Source: Clostridia bacterium (GTDB lineage: Bacteria > Bacillota > Clostridia > Oscillospirales > Acutalibacteraceae). From it: a stretch of DNA of 22,122 nucleotides. Under the pieces are notes generated by a model. The model made no database searches and was not told the DNA's origin. It was given only the letters and a program-made list of their open reading frames with translations. Below are positions 1-8,462 of the stretch, one piece after another. The stretch spans positions 1-22,122 of the forward strand of contig CAADUC010000013.1 in assembly GCA_900752115.1 (NCBI GenBank). The letters are read 5' to 3'. The position numbers and the translations under genes are program-made. Every line of letters starts with the position of its first letter. Positions within the stretch are counted from its first letter, which is position 1.

Positions 1-16
1 CTTCTCAGTCCTTCGC

Positions 17-1153
17 TCAATGGCGGAACAGGGAAAGGCGGCGAATATCGATCACGTGCTTCGGACACATTTCATGACAGCAGTAGCAGCGAATGCAATT
101 GGAATAATCGATCACAGCCTTGTGGTCACGAATCGTAATGGTATGCTGCGGACAGCTCTCCGCGCATTTACCGCAGCCCACGCACTCTGCCGTACGGATC
201 TGCGGCGAGGGCGTAGCCAGACGGGCCGCCAGCGGCTGCAAAAATTTCGGCAGACGCGTGATGAAGTCCGCGGACTTTGATTCCGGCTGCAGAAAATCAG
301 GAACCGCAAAGCGCGAGGCAGGCTCACAGAGCCAGACAAGCTCCTGCGCCGTGCGCGGACAGAGTCCGCGTTCCATCGCGGCGCGCAGAGGCGGGATCGT
401 CTCCGGAACCATTCCGATGATCTCGGTACACGCAAGATCGACCGCATACGGACTGCGGCTCGCGAGCAGCGCGCCGACATGGCGCGGCCGTCCGCCCGTG
501 GGACCGTTTCCCTCCATGGCGGTGATCCCGTCCACAATGGAGAGAACCGGATGCAGCGCCTGACAGAGGTCGGCGATCATCGTGCCGAAGGCGTCCTTCT
601 GCGGGAAACGGCAGTGCAGCTCCGGCTTCATCAGGCCGGGCACCGCGCCGAACAGATTCTTGACCGCCGCGCTCAGCCCCATCATGCAGTGCGTCTTGAG
701 CTTGCAGACGTCGACGATAGCGTCTGCTTCCAGCAGCGGCGTAATCACGGAAAAGGATCGGCAAAGCTTCGCCTCGGGCGCCCTGAGCTCCCCCCAGGTA
801 CAGTCCAGATTGAGCTCTGCCCCGTACTCCGCCGCCTTCATACAGCCGGAATGCTCATAGATGCCCTTGAGCAGGGCAGGCGTATACGGCCCGCCGGGAC
901 TCTCGGCGATGACGACGGACGCGCCGAGCTCCTTCAACAGGGAAACAACGGCGCAGAGAACCACCGGATGCGTGACGGCGCACTCGTCCGGAGCGGAGCG
1001 CGTCACAAGATTCGGCTTGACGGCAACGCGCATGCCGGGCCGAATCAGCTCCTCCGCCTTCAGAAGGCGGAATTGTTCCGCCAGCACAGCGCGCACCGCT
1101 TCATAATCGTACGCCTCGCACGCCGAGGCGCAAACCTCAACCGGTTCCCTCAT
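17..1153 (-). CDS. DUF362 domain protein with C-terminal 2x[4Fe-4S] ferredoxin domain
   Basis: A 378-residue protein. The body (roughly residues 30-300) resembles the DUF362 family, whose biochemical role is not established. The C-terminus is a bacterial-type ferredoxin domain: cysteines 324, 327, 330 and 334 (CxxCxxCxxxCP) and 353, 356, 359 and 363 form two classical [4Fe-4S] motifs, so an electron-transfer role is likely. No signal peptide or membrane segment is visible, so it should be cytoplasmic. The ATG overlaps the aminotransferase stop as ATGA, which implies translational coupling and membership of the Lrp-aminotransferase operon. A GGAG lies about 8 bases upstream. The gene is complete; only 16 bases follow its stop, so a further operon member outside the window cannot be excluded. 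The family call is firm, while substrate and partner are unknown. Confidence 0.9.
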   Translation of the reverse strand: MREPVEVCASACEAYDYEAVRAVLAEQFRLLKAEELIRPGMRVAVKPNLVTRSAPDECAVTHPVVLCAVVSLLKELGASVVIAESPGGPYTPALLKGIYEHSGCMKAAEYGAELNLDCTWGELRAPEAKLCRSFSVITPLLEADAIVDVCKLKTHCMMGLSAAVKNLFGAVPGLMKPELHCRFPQKDAFGTMIADLCQALHPVLSIVDGITAMEGNGPTGGRPRHVGALLASRSPYAVDLACTEIIGMVPETIPPLRAAMERGLCPRTAQELVWLCEPASRFAVPDFLQPESKSADFITRLPKFLQPLAARLATPSPQIRTAECVGCGKCAESCPQHTITIRDHKAVIDYSNCIRCYCCHEMCPKHVIDIRRLSLFRH

Positions 1154-2325
1154 GCCCGGTGCTCCGCGAGGAAGTGCTCAATGCGCCGCAGCGCCTCTGT
1201 GATATGCTTGATCGAGTACGAGTAGGACACGCGCACAAACCCCTCGCCGCATGCGCCAAAAGCCGGTCCCGGAACAACCGCGACGTGCTCCTCGTAGATG
1301 AGCTTTTCGCAGAATTCCTCGCTCGTCATGCCTGTGCTCCGGATGCAGGGGAAAACGTAAAACGCGCCCTCCGGCTCGAAACAAGTCAGCCCCATGCGGT
1401 TAAAACCGTCCACAATGAGACGGCGGCGCATATCGTACTGCGAACGCATATTCTGAATGTCGGAATCGCCGTTCTTCAATGCCTCGATGGCGGCATACTG
1501 GGCCGTCGTGGGAGCGCACATAATCCCGTACTGGTGAAGCTTCGTCATCTGCGCAATCAGCTCGCGCGGTCCGGCAACATAGCCAAGACGCCAGCCCGTC
1601 ATAGCAAAGGCCTTCGAGAAGCCGTTGACGACGACGGTGCGCTCGCGCATCCCGTCGATGGAAGCAAAGCAGACGTGAGGCGTGCCGCCGTACGTCAGCT
1701 CACTGTAGATCTCATCGGAGAGAACAAACAGATCGTGTTTTTTGACCACCTCGGCGACTGCCTCAAGGTCCGCACGGCGCATGACCGCGCCGGTCGGATT
1801 GTTCGGGAACGGGAGGACAAGGATTTTCGTGCGCGGAGTTATCTTTTCTTCAATTTCCTCCGGAGTGAGACGAAAACAGTTCTCTGCCTTCGTCTCGATG
1901 TACACCGGTACGCCGCCCGCCATGCTGGCCAGCGGACCGTAGCAGACAAAGCTCGGCTGCGGGACAAGAACCTCATCACCCGGAGCAAGCAGAGTACGGA
2001 AGCACAGGTCGATGGCCTCGCTGCCGCCGACCGTGATCAACAGCTCCTTATCCGGACTGTACTCCACCCCGTAATGGCGGTCAAACCAGGCCGAGAGCTC
2101 GTTTCTCAGCTCCGAGAAGCCGCGGTTCGGACTATACCACGTCTTGCCGTCCTCCAGCGAACGGATGCCCTCCTGGCGCACATGCCAGGGGGTAACAAAA
2201 TCAGGCTCGCCGATCGAGAGGGAGATCACATCCTGCATCTCGTTGGCGATATCAAAAAACTTCCGGATCCCGGAGGGGGCAATCTCCAGAATGGCCGGAT
2301 TCATCTTCTGCTGGTAATCAATCAC
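1150..2325 (-). CDS. Class I/II pyridoxal-phosphate aminotransferase
   Basis: A 391-residue fold-type I aminotransferase moving amino groups between an amino acid and a keto acid in the cytoplasm. Visible signatures (GTG-start numbering) are the SIGEPDF segment near residue 40, PNNPTG near 176, SDEIY with the PLP-nitrogen aspartate at 204, and the Schiff-base lysine at 238 in GFSKAFAMTGWRLGY, followed by the phosphate-binding arginine. Substrate cannot be read from sequence; aspartate, aromatic or branched-chain amino acids are possible. I chose the GTG at 2325 because AGAGGAGGA sits 9 bases upstream; it overlaps the Lrp stop by 8 bases. An in-frame ATG at 2355 would add ten residues but would place that ribosome site inside the coding region. 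The downstream DUF362 gene overlaps by 4 bases. Confidence 0.93.
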   Translation of the reverse strand: MIDYQQKMNPAILEIAPSGIRKFFDIANEMQDVISLSIGEPDFVTPWHVRQEGIRSLEDGKTWYSPNRGFSELRNELSAWFDRHYGVEYSPDKELLITVGGSEAIDLCFRTLLAPGDEVLVPQPSFVCYGPLASMAGGVPVYIETKAENCFRLTPEEIEEKITPRTKILVLPFPNNPTGAVMRRADLEAVAEVVKKHDLFVLSDEIYSELTYGGTPHVCFASIDGMRERTVVVNGFSKAFAMTGWRLGYVAGPRELIAQMTKLHQYGIMCAPTTAQYAAIEALKNGDSDIQNMRSQYDMRRRLIVDGFNRMGLTCFEPEGAFYVFPCIRSTGMTSEEFCEKLIYEEHVAVVPGPAFGACGEGFVRVSYSYSIKHITEALRRIEHFLAEHRA

Positions 2326-2803
2326 AGAGCACGGTCCTCCTCTCGTCGCGCTCATCCTCGGGATTGAGCACCACGCCGCCGTCCTTGTAGCGGGTCAGAA
2401 TAAAATGCGTCGCCGTGGACAGCACAGAATCAAGAGGAGCCAAGCGCTTCGCCACAAAAAGAGCAATATCCTGCATGCTCGGAGCGTTGACGCGCACAGC
2501 CAGATCGAAACCGCCGGACATCAGGTAAACGCTCTCGACCTCCTCGAACTGCATGATCTTATCGGCAATCTCATCGAAGCCCTTATCACGCTTCGGAGTA
2601 ACACGCAGTTCAATCAGAGCGGAAGCGTGGTTGGCATCCGCCTTTTCCCAATTGATCAGGGTGTGATAGCCGCGGATGACGCCGGCCTTCTCATACGCCG
2701 CGATCTGCTTTTCGACCTCTTCCGGCGTCGTTCCGAGCATCACCGCCAGCTGATCGCAGCTCAGGCGGGCATTCTCCTGCAGCAAGCCCAACAATTTATC
2801 CAT
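2318..2803 (-). CDS. Lrp/AsnC-family transcriptional regulator
   Basis: A 161-residue regulator of standard family length. Residues about 1-60 form the winged helix-turn-helix (SCDQLAVMLGTTPEEVEKQI, then a wing reading AGVIRGYHTLIN). Residues about 65-145 form the alpha-beta RAM/AsnC ligand-binding domain, including the VESVYLMSGGFDLAVRV strand-turn region. The family binds amino acids and acts as dimers or octamers. First gene of a minus-strand operon with the aminotransferase and DUF362 genes, so it plausibly controls its own operon in response to an amino acid; that is inference. AAGGAG lies 11 bases upstream of the ATG, and a good promoter and a GC-rich hairpin lie in the leader. Confidence 0.93.
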   Translation of the reverse strand: MDKLLGLLQENARLSCDQLAVMLGTTPEEVEKQIAAYEKAGVIRGYHTLINWEKADANHASALIELRVTPKRDKGFDEIADKIMQFEEVESVYLMSGGFDLAVRVNAPSMQDIALFVAKRLAPLDSVLSTATHFILTRYKDGGVVLNPEDERDERRTVLCD

Positions 2804-2839
2804 TATTCAGCACGCTCCTTCTTTTCCGTTTTTCCTCTT

Positions 2840-2861
2840 CCCTGCGCCGCACAGCGCAGGG
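2840..2861 (-). other. GC-rich stem-loop in the lrp leader
   Basis: Perfect 8-bp inverted repeat, CCCTGCGC and GCGCAGGG, around a 6-base loop, within the predicted 5' leader of the lrp mRNA. On the minus strand it is preceded by a CCCGA/GAAACC-rich stretch (2862-2886). No T-run follows, so it is not an intrinsic terminator. It could stabilise the transcript or act in regulation. Confidence 0.5.
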
Positions 2862-2888
2862 TTTGGTTTCGGGTTCGGGTTTCTTTTC

Positions 2889-2917
2889 AGTATACCGAAT
2901 TATGGCTCAATTTGCAA
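2889..2917 (-). promoter_or_regulatory. Sigma-A promoter for the Lrp-aminotransferase-DUF362 operon
   Basis: On the minus strand a -35 TTGCAA (2917-2912) is followed after exactly 17 bases by a -10 TATACT (2894-2889). Transcription would start near 2882, giving a leader of about 80 bases. Seen in sequence; activity is inferred. Confidence 0.7.
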
Positions 2918-3047
2918 CCTTTCCGGCCAAATCGTGCAGGGAAAGCGCATCCAGAAAGCAGCTCTTTCTCTCACTTGAGCCGGATTCTCAGAATTTTCTC
3001 CCGCTTTGGGGGACGCCTGACCTTCTCCCTGGGCACCGTCTTTTCGG

Positions 3048-3076
3048 TTGACAAGTTCGGCCAAAAGGATCATAAT
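3048..3076 (+). promoter_or_regulatory. Sigma-A promoter for the ACT/UPF0210 operon
   Basis: Consensus -35 TTGACA (3048-3053), 17-base spacer, -10 CATAAT (3071-3076). Predicted start near 3083 gives a leader of about 110 bases with a small hairpin, GCGGG/CCCGC (3158-3172), shortly before the ribosome binding site. Confidence 0.75.
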
Positions 3077-3195
3077 ATTTCTGTATATTCTACTCCCTGC
3101 GCGGAGCGAACGGAGGCATTGTCCTTCCCGGTTTGCGCGGAAACGCTTTCCCGAAGAGCGGGACAGGCCCGCAATACAGTTTGGAGGTAACTTTT

Positions 3196-3465
3196 ATGCA
3201 TGCTGTCATCACAGTCATCGGTAAGGACATGGTGGGAATTCTCGCGCGAGTCTCGACCATCTGTGCCGAAAACAACGTCAATGTGGTGGAGGTGACGCAG
3301 TCGATCCTGCACGATCTCTTCGCCATGATCATGATGGTGGACATCTCAAAGTGCAGCGTCCCCTTCAGCGAGCTCTCGGATCGTCTCACAACCCTCGGCG
3401 GCGAGATGGGTCTGACCATCCACACGATGCACGAGGATATTTTTAATAGTATGCACCACATCTGA
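3196..3465 (+). CDS. ACT domain-containing protein (UPF0237 family)
   Basis: An 89-residue protein made almost entirely of one ACT domain. It opens with HAVITVIGKDMVGILARVS, the usual beta-strand and glycine-containing ligand loop, and continues with NVNVVEVTQSI and a second half with MMVDISK. ACT domains bind small ligands, typically amino acids, and oligomerise. Length matches UPF0237 members. The start is the ATG at 3196, six bases after TTGGAGGTAA; a TTG 63 bases upstream in frame would give a longer protein, but the family begins here. It is followed 36 bases later by the UPF0210 gene, a pairing conserved in many Firmicutes, so this may be the sensing partner of that protein. The ligand is unknown. 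Confidence 0.93.
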   Translation: MHAVITVIGKDMVGILARVSTICAENNVNVVEVTQSILHDLFAMIMMVDISKCSVPFSELSDRLTTLGGEMGLTIHTMHEDIFNSMHHI

Positions 3466-3501
3466 AATCCCCACTATCTCGCTGAAGGAGTGTTTTTTGC
3501 C

Positions 3502-4860
3502 TTGATCAATTCCCATGATATTCTGGAAACGATCAATATGATCGACAACGAAAACCTCGACGTACGCACCGTTACGATGGGCATTTCCCTGCTCGACTGC
3601 ATTGACAGCGACGCAGACAAGGCATGCGGGAAGATCTACGACAAGATCTGCCGCTACGCCGGTCAGCTCGTCAAAACAGGCGAGGACATCAGCAAGGAAT
3701 ACGGCATTCCGATCATCAACAAGCGTATCTCCGTCACGCCGATCGCCATGATCGCCGGCGCCTGTCCGGGCGCGGATCCCATCCGCTACGCAAAAGCGCT
3801 CGATCGCGCCGCGCACACCGTCGGCGTCAACTTCATCGGCGGCTACAGCGCCCTTGTGCACAAGGGCTTCGGCCCCGGCGACTACGCCCTCATGCGCAGT
3901 ATCCCGCAGGCACTCTCTGAAACGGAGCTCGTCTGTTCGTCCGTCAACATCGGCACCACCAAATCCGGCATCAACATGGACGCCGTCGACCGCATGGGCC
4001 AGATTGTTCTGGAAACGGCGAAAGCCACGGCGGACCGCGACTGCATCGGTGCGGCAAAGCTCGTGGTCTTCTGCAATGCGCCGGAAGACAACCCCTTCAT
4101 GGCCGGCGCCTTCCACGGCCCCGGCGAGCCGGACTGTGTCATCAACGTCGGCGTTTCCGGCCCCGGCGTCGTGCGCGCCGCCCTCGCCAAAGCGGGCGAC
4201 TGCGATATCACGGCGGTCGCTGATATCGTGAAGAAAACAGCGTTCAAAATTACCCGCATGGGACAGCTCGTCGCACAGGAAGCCTCCCGCCGTCTGTGTG
4301 TACCGTTCGGCATCGTCGACCTCTCCCTCGCCCCGACGCCTGCAGTCGGTGACAGCGTCGCTCATATTCTGGAGGAAATGGGTCTTGAGCGCTGCGGCGC
4401 ACACGGCACCACGGCCTGCCTTGCTCTGCTCAACGACGCGGTCAAAAAGGGCGGCGTCATGGCATCGTCGCATGTCGGCGGCCTGTCCGGCGCATTCATC
4501 CCCGTCACAGAGGACGCCGGCATGATCCGTGCTGCGCGTGAGGGAGCTCTCTCTCTGACAAAGCTGGAAGCAATGACAGCCGTCTGCTCTGTGGGACTCG
4601 ATATGATCAACATTCCCGGCGACACGCCCGCGGAAATCATTTCCGCCATCATTGCGGACGAAGCCGCCATCGGTATGGTCAACTCCAAAACGACAGCCGT
4701 GCGCGTCATCCCCGCCATCGGCAAAAAAGCAGGCGAAGAGCTGAGCTTCGGCGGCCTGCTCGGCGGCGGTCCCATTATGGAGGTCAACCGGTATTCTCCG
4801 GCCAAATTCATCCGCCGCGGCGGACGGATTCCCGCCCCGATGCAGAGCCTGAAAAACTGA
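3502..4860 (+). CDS. UPF0210/DUF711 (PFL-like) family protein
   Basis: A 452-residue protein of the UPF0210 (DUF711) family, which is structurally related to pyruvate formate-lyase-type barrels but has no agreed enzymatic function. Family hallmarks are [17 protein letters not shown] near the N-terminus, the [15 protein letters not shown] region, [16 protein letters not shown], and a glycine-rich C-terminus ending in [13 protein letters not shown] and [15 protein letters not shown]. No classical glycyl-radical motif is apparent. I prefer the TTG at 3502: AAGGAG lies 11 bases upstream and the family begins with an (M)IN...ILETI sequence. The GTG at 3490 overlaps the ribosome site. It forms an operon with the upstream ACT gene. 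Role unknown, family call firm. Confidence 0.92.
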   Translation: MINSHDILETINMIDNENLDVRTVTMGISLLDCIDSDADKACGKIYDKICRYAGQLVKTGEDISKEYGIPIINKRISVTPIAMIAGACPGADPIRYAKALDRAAHTVGVNFIGGYSALVHKGFGPGDYALMRSIPQALSETELVCSSVNIGTTKSGINMDAVDRMGQIVLETAKATADRDCIGAAKLVVFCNAPEDNPFMAGAFHGPGEPDCVINVGVSGPGVVRAALAKAGDCDITAVADIVKKTAFKITRMGQLVAQEASRRLCVPFGIVDLSLAPTPAVGDSVAHILEEMGLERCGAHGTTACLALLNDAVKKGGVMASSHVGGLSGAFIPVTEDAGMIRAAREGALSLTKLEAMTAVCSVGLDMINIPGDTPAEIISAIIADEAAIGMVNSKTTAVRVIPAIGKKAGEELSFGGLLGGGPIMEVNRYSPAKFIRRGGRIPAPMQSLKN

Positions 4861-4967
4861 ACCCCATTTTTGGCCATTCTTCTTTTAAAGAAAAACAATA
4901 GAAAAATTTCGTTTGATATCTCCAATTTTCTCTTTGACTTTTGCAGCAAAATTCATGAGATCCAACA

Positions 4968-4996
4968 TTGCCAAACAAAAAATTGAGGTCTATAAT
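4968..4996 (+). promoter_or_regulatory. Sigma-A promoter of the V-type ATPase operon
   Basis: -35 TTGCCA (4968-4973), exactly 17 bases, then a perfect -10 TATAAT (4991-4996). The upstream 4870-4967 is strikingly AT-rich compared with the surrounding genes, as expected for an UP-element-like region. Predicted start near 5003, leader about 60 bases. No obvious intrinsic terminator was seen between the UPF0210 gene and this promoter. Confidence 0.8.
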
Positions 4997-5063
4997 AGCC
5001 ACATCAAAAATGCTTTTGTTCCCTTCCCGATAAGTGGGATTCCTTCCAGGAGGTGCGTGTAAA

Positions 5064-5375
5064 ATGCAGAACATGATTAAAGAAATCGTGGACATGGACC
5101 GGCGGGCCAGAGAAATCACGGAAGCGGCCCAGCAGGAAAAAATCAACTCCGAGAAGGAGGTCGCGGAAAAGCGCGAGCAGATCCGGGAAGAATATCTGAC
5201 GAAGGCCAGAGAGCGAATCGCCCTGAACGAGCCAAAGGAGCGCGAGGCTGCCGAGGAGGCATGGCGCGCCGTGGAGGCCCGGCAGAACGAAATCTCCGCA
5301 AAACTGGATGCGCAGTACGCCGAATACGGCGACCACTGGGCTGCGGAACTGGCAAAGCGGGTGCTGGAGGCGTAA
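5064..5375 (+). CDS. V-type ATPase peripheral stalk subunit (G/H-like)
   Basis: A 103-residue, highly charged, almost entirely helical protein rich in Ala, Glu, Lys and Arg (residues about 10-75), with the heptad-like pattern of a coiled coil. It is the first gene of the V-ATPase operon. Length, composition and position match the small stalk subunit called G in Thermus, H in archaea and NtpF in Enterococcus, which pairs with subunit E to form the peripheral stator. Sequence conservation in this subunit is low, so the call rests mostly on context. The start is the ATG at 5064 with AGGAGGTG about 11 bases upstream; an in-frame upstream start at 5034 would put that ribosome site inside the gene. 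Confidence 0.78.
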   Translation: MQNMIKEIVDMDRRAREITEAAQQEKINSEKEVAEKREQIREEYLTKARERIALNEPKEREAAEEAWRAVEARQNEISAKLDAQYAEYGDHWAAELAKRVLEA

Positions 5376-5388
5376 AAAACGCCCGGCC

Positions 5389-5404
5389 CCGCCTGGAAAG
5401 GCGG
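5389..5404 (+). other. Hairpin covering the ribosome site of the subunit C gene
   Basis: CCGCC and GGCGG form a 5-bp stem with a 6-base loop. The right arm is part of AAAGGCGGT, the only plausible ribosome binding site for the ATG at 5414. A second small stem, GGCGT/ACGCC (5369-5383), spans the preceding stop codon. Confidence 0.45.
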
Positions 5405-5413
5405 TAATCTGTG

Positions 5414-6466
5414 ATGCTTCCAACTTATTCTTCCAATGTAATTCTCGCCAAAGCGCGCGCAATGTACGGACGCCGCCTGACGCGCACAAACTATCGCGAG
5501 CTGCTTGAGTGCCGCTCCGTGAGCGAGGTAGCCGCATATCTGAAAAATCAGACGGGCTACGGAGCTGTTCTTGCCGGCGTTAACGAAAACGACATCCACC
5601 GCGGCCAGCTGGAGGTTCGGCTGCGTCAAAAGCTGTTCGAGGACAACTCCGCCCTGTGCCGGTATGAGGTAACCATCGGCGAGCATTTCGCGCGCTACCT
5701 CATTTCGCGCAGCGAGATCGAACAGATCATGCACAGCCTCGTGCTGCTCGAGGGCGACGTCCCGGAGGAGTACCTGTTTGCGATGCCGGCTTACCTGACG
5801 GCCCACACGCATCTGAATCTGACGGCTCTCTCGCATATCCGCAGCTACGACGACCTTCTGCTTGCCGTTTCCCATACGCCGTACCGCAAGCCTCTCGAAA
5901 GCTTCCGGCCCGCGCCGGGCGTGCCTCTCAACTATACGGGCATCGAGAACGCGCTGTACACCTACCTGTACGGCCAGGTATTCGACGTGATTCGAAAATA
6001 CACGCACGGCGAAACGGCGGCTCAGCTGCGGCAGATGTTCGAGTCCTATATCGACCTGCAGAATTACCTGCGCATTGCCCGCCTGCGGTTCATCCACGGC
6101 GAAGAAATTGACGTGGTGCGCAGCGCGCTTCTCCCCTTTGGGCAGCTGCATGAGCGCCATTTGAACGCTCTGCTGGAAGCAAAAAGCCAGGAGGAAATCG
6201 CTGCTATCATGCGCAGAACGCCTGTCGGCCAGCACTTCATCAAATCGCAGGGCTCCTACGCCTATGTCGAGCAGCTGATGAACCGGACCAAATACCGCAT
6301 CTGCCGGCGCGATATCCGCTTTTCCACACATCCGAGCGTTGTGCTGATGAGCTACATTTTCCTGATGGAGATTGAGGTCGGAGACATCGTCACCATCGTC
6401 GAGGGAATCCGCTACAAGCTTGCGCCCGAGGAAATCAAGAGCATGCTTACTGTGGTTGATTTTTGA
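5414..6466 (+). CDS. ntpC: V-type ATPase subunit C (AC39/d family)
   Basis: A 350-residue homologue of the V/A-ATPase subunit C (eukaryotic subunit d), the funnel-shaped socket connecting the central rotor shaft (D-F) to the proteolipid ring. The N-terminal YSSNVILAKARAMYGRRLT and repeated YxxLLE/EVAAYLKN elements are typical. The repeated three-helix architecture fits the family length of 320-350 residues, and no membrane segment is present. The ATG at 5414 is preceded directly by a GTG at 5411; either could be used, since the ribosome site is weak and probably structured. The downstream subunit I gene begins 14 bases after the stop. Placement of C before I is not the commonest V-ATPase order (see findings). 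Confidence 0.9.
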   Translation: MLPTYSSNVILAKARAMYGRRLTRTNYRELLECRSVSEVAAYLKNQTGYGAVLAGVNENDIHRGQLEVRLRQKLFEDNSALCRYEVTIGEHFARYLISRSEIEQIMHSLVLLEGDVPEEYLFAMPAYLTAHTHLNLTALSHIRSYDDLLLAVSHTPYRKPLESFRPAPGVPLNYTGIENALYTYLYGQVFDVIRKYTHGETAAQLRQMFESYIDLQNYLRIARLRFIHGEEIDVVRSALLPFGQLHERHLNALLEAKSQEEIAAIMRRTPVGQHFIKSQGSYAYVEQLMNRTKYRICRRDIRFSTHPSVVLMSYIFLMEIEVGDIVTIVEGIRYKLAPEEIKSMLTVVDF

Positions 6467-6480
6467 AGGGAGGTGTTTGT

Positions 6481-8427
6481 TTGGCCGTCCTGAAAATTAA
6501 GGTCGTGAGTATGATCGGGAGAATGACGGAGCTTGACGCCGTAACCGCCGTGTGCGGAAAATCCGGCTGCTTCCACCCCGACAACTCTCTCTCCTTCTAC
6601 TCAGACACCGCAAAATTTTCCCCCATTACGGAGGAAAACCCCTATACAGAGCCTCTGCAGCGTCTCAGCGACGCAATCAACGGCTCCCGAAGACAGCTCG
6701 AGCTTCTTCCAAACGACGCGCTGAACAATCTGCGCTATGAGCGGGATGAGCTGGAGGAATATGTCTCTTCTCTGGCGGAAAAGTTCCAGAGCCTGCGGGA
6801 AAAACGGGATGAAGCCCAGAGCAAAATCCAAGCCTGCACACGGGACATTGAGGAAGCCAGCCATTTTACGGGACTTGACCTGGATCTCGACTCGATCCGG
6901 GAGTGCCGTTATATTAAGGTCCGATTCGGCCGTCTTCCCAAGGACAGCTACGAGAAGCTGAACCACTACCACCAGAACCCTTACGTCATCTTTTTCCCCT
7001 GCACGTCGGACGATATCCAATACTGGGGCGTGTATTTCTCGCCCATTGAAGTCGTCAGCGAAGTGGATCGTATTTTCTCAAGCCTTTATTTTGAGCGCGT
7101 GCACCTGGCAGAACTGCACAGCACGCCGGAGCATGTTGTGGAAGCGCTGCGTGAAGAACGCGAAAAAGAGATTGAGCGAATCCGGGCCATTGACGCACAG
7201 CTTGAGGCGCTCTGGAAAAAGGAATGCAAGGAAGCCAGAAGGGTTTATTCTTATTTAAACCAGCAATCGATCTTCTTCTCCATCCGCCATTATGCCGCGC
7301 GGTACAACGACAACTTTATTCTCACCGGCTGGATTCCTGCCGAGCGGGAAAAAGATTTCTGTGCGGAGCTTGACAAGCTTGAGAGCGTCGATTACACGCT
7401 CGATCAAGCAGAAAATGAACTCGAGCACTCCCCGCCGGTGCAGCTCAAAAACAACAAGGCCGTGCGTCCCTTCGAATTTTTTGTCGACATGTTCGGCCTG
7501 CCTCAGTACGACGAGCTGGATCCAACCCCCTTTGTGGCCATCACCTATGTGCTGCTCTTCGGCATCATGTTCGGCGATGTGGGTCAGGGGCTGTGCGTCT
7601 CTCTCGTTGGAGCGCTGATGTGGCGCTATAAACACATGGCGCTCGGCAAAGCTCTTGTCCCCTGCGGCTTCTCCTCCGCCTTCTTCGGTCTGGTCTACGG
7701 CTCGGGTTTCGGCTATGAGCACGTGCTCGATCCGATGTACCGCGCGTTGTTCGGTCTCTCCGAAAAGCCGGTGGAAGTCATGGAAGCCGACACCACGATT
7801 CTGATCATTCTCGCCGCAGTAGGAATCGGCATTTTCCTGGTGCTCACAGCCATTCTCATCAACATCATCTGCTCTCTGCGCCGGAAACGGTATGAGAGCG
7901 CTCTCTTCGGGCCGAACGGCGTGGCGGGCTTCGTATTTTACGCCGCTGTCGTCGCGGGCTTCGGCGGGCAGGCCGCCTTTGGATGGCAGATTGTGTCCCC
8001 GCTCTTTATCATTCTGCTGATCGCGCTGCCGCTGCTTGTCATCATGTTTGCAGGCGTGCTCGGCGGACTTGTGGAACACCGGCCTGACTGGAAGCCGGAA
8101 AGCTGGGGCGGCTATGTCATGGAGAATTTCTTTGAGCTCTTCGAGGTGCTGCTTGGCTACGCAAGCAACACGATCTCGTTCCTGCGCGTTGGCGCGTTCG
8201 TTCTGGTGCACGCCGGAATGATGACCATGGTCTTCACCCTGGCTGAGATGTCGGGAGGCATCGGCTATGTTCTGATTGTCATCCTCGGCAACATCATCGT
8301 CATGGGCATGGAAGGGCTGCTGGTCGGTATCCAGGTCATGCGTCTTGAATTTTACGAGATGTTCAGCCGTTTCTTCGAGGGAGGCGGCAGACCGTTCCGT
8401 CCCATCGTGGTAGGTCAAAAACGTTGA
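6481..8427 (+). CDS. ntpI: V-type ATPase subunit I (a-type stator)
   Basis: A 648-residue membrane stator subunit that carries the ion half-channels. Residues about 1-330 are the soluble arm, with coiled-coil stretches near 70-120 and 220-250. The C-terminal half is a membrane domain of about seven or eight hydrophobic helices, beginning with ITYVLLFGIMFGDVGQG. The essential translocation arginine is probably R569 in ASNTISFLRVGAFVL, followed by the conserved GMEGLLVGIQVMRLEFYEMFSRF helix. The start is a TTG at 6481, seven bases after GGGAGG; an in-frame ATG at 6463 overlaps the subunit C stop but lies before that ribosome site. Length is normal for bacterial subunit I. Confidence 0.95.
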   Translation: MAVLKIKVVSMIGRMTELDAVTAVCGKSGCFHPDNSLSFYSDTAKFSPITEENPYTEPLQRLSDAINGSRRQLELLPNDALNNLRYERDELEEYVSSLAEKFQSLREKRDEAQSKIQACTRDIEEASHFTGLDLDLDSIRECRYIKVRFGRLPKDSYEKLNHYHQNPYVIFFPCTSDDIQYWGVYFSPIEVVSEVDRIFSSLYFERVHLAELHSTPEHVVEALREEREKEIERIRAIDAQLEALWKKECKEARRVYSYLNQQSIFFSIRHYAARYNDNFILTGWIPAEREKDFCAELDKLESVDYTLDQAENELEHSPPVQLKNNKAVRPFEFFVDMFGLPQYDELDPTPFVAITYVLLFGIMFGDVGQGLCVSLVGALMWRYKHMALGKALVPCGFSSAFFGLVYGSGFGYEHVLDPMYRALFGLSEKPVEVMEADTTILIILAAVGIGIFLVLTAILINIICSLRRKRYESALFGPNGVAGFVFYAAVVAGFGGQAAFGWQIVSPLFIILLIALPLLVIMFAGVLGGLVEHRPDWKPESWGGYVMENFFELFEVLLGYASNTISFLRVGAFVLVHAGMMTMVFTLAEMSGGIGYVLIVILGNIIVMGMEGLLVGIQVMRLEFYEMFSRFFEGGGRPFRPIVVGQKR

Positions 8428-8434
8428 GCCGTCT

Positions 8435-8462
8435 TTTTGAGGAAAGGGCCCTATCCTCAAAA
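8435..8462 (+). other. Intercistronic stem-loop between subunits I and K
   Basis: TTTTGAGGA and TCCTCAAAA form a perfect 9-bp stem around a 10-base loop that is itself nearly self-complementary (GGGCCC). No T-run follows. A TATAAT (8470-8475) lies just downstream, without a recognisable -35 at 16-18 bases. Confidence 0.55.

Larger units (their letters stand above)
2804..3195. other. Divergent intergenic region, no gene
   Basis: This 392-base stretch separates the minus-strand lrp operon from the plus-strand ACT/UPF0210 operon. It holds one sigma-A-type promoter for each side and a hairpin in each leader. Between about 2920 and 3045 I see no coding capacity with a ribosome site, and only a short imperfect palindrome (ATTCTcAGAAT near 2985-2996). 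There is no T-box motif or recognisable riboswitch. Confidence 0.6.

Noticed and set aside
3083..3195. T-box or amino-acid riboswitch in the ACT/UPF0210 leader
   Set aside because: The conserved T-box AGGGTGGNACCGCG sequence is absent and there is no leader terminator. Only a small stem is seen.
3346..4473. A 375-residue minus-strand open frame across the UPF0210 gene
   Set aside because: Antisense shadow; the plus strand encodes the conserved family protein.
4808..6331. A 507-residue open frame on the minus strand over subunit C and its upstream region
   Set aside because: It lies opposite subunit C and the stalk gene and crosses the operon promoter. Its translation matches no family.
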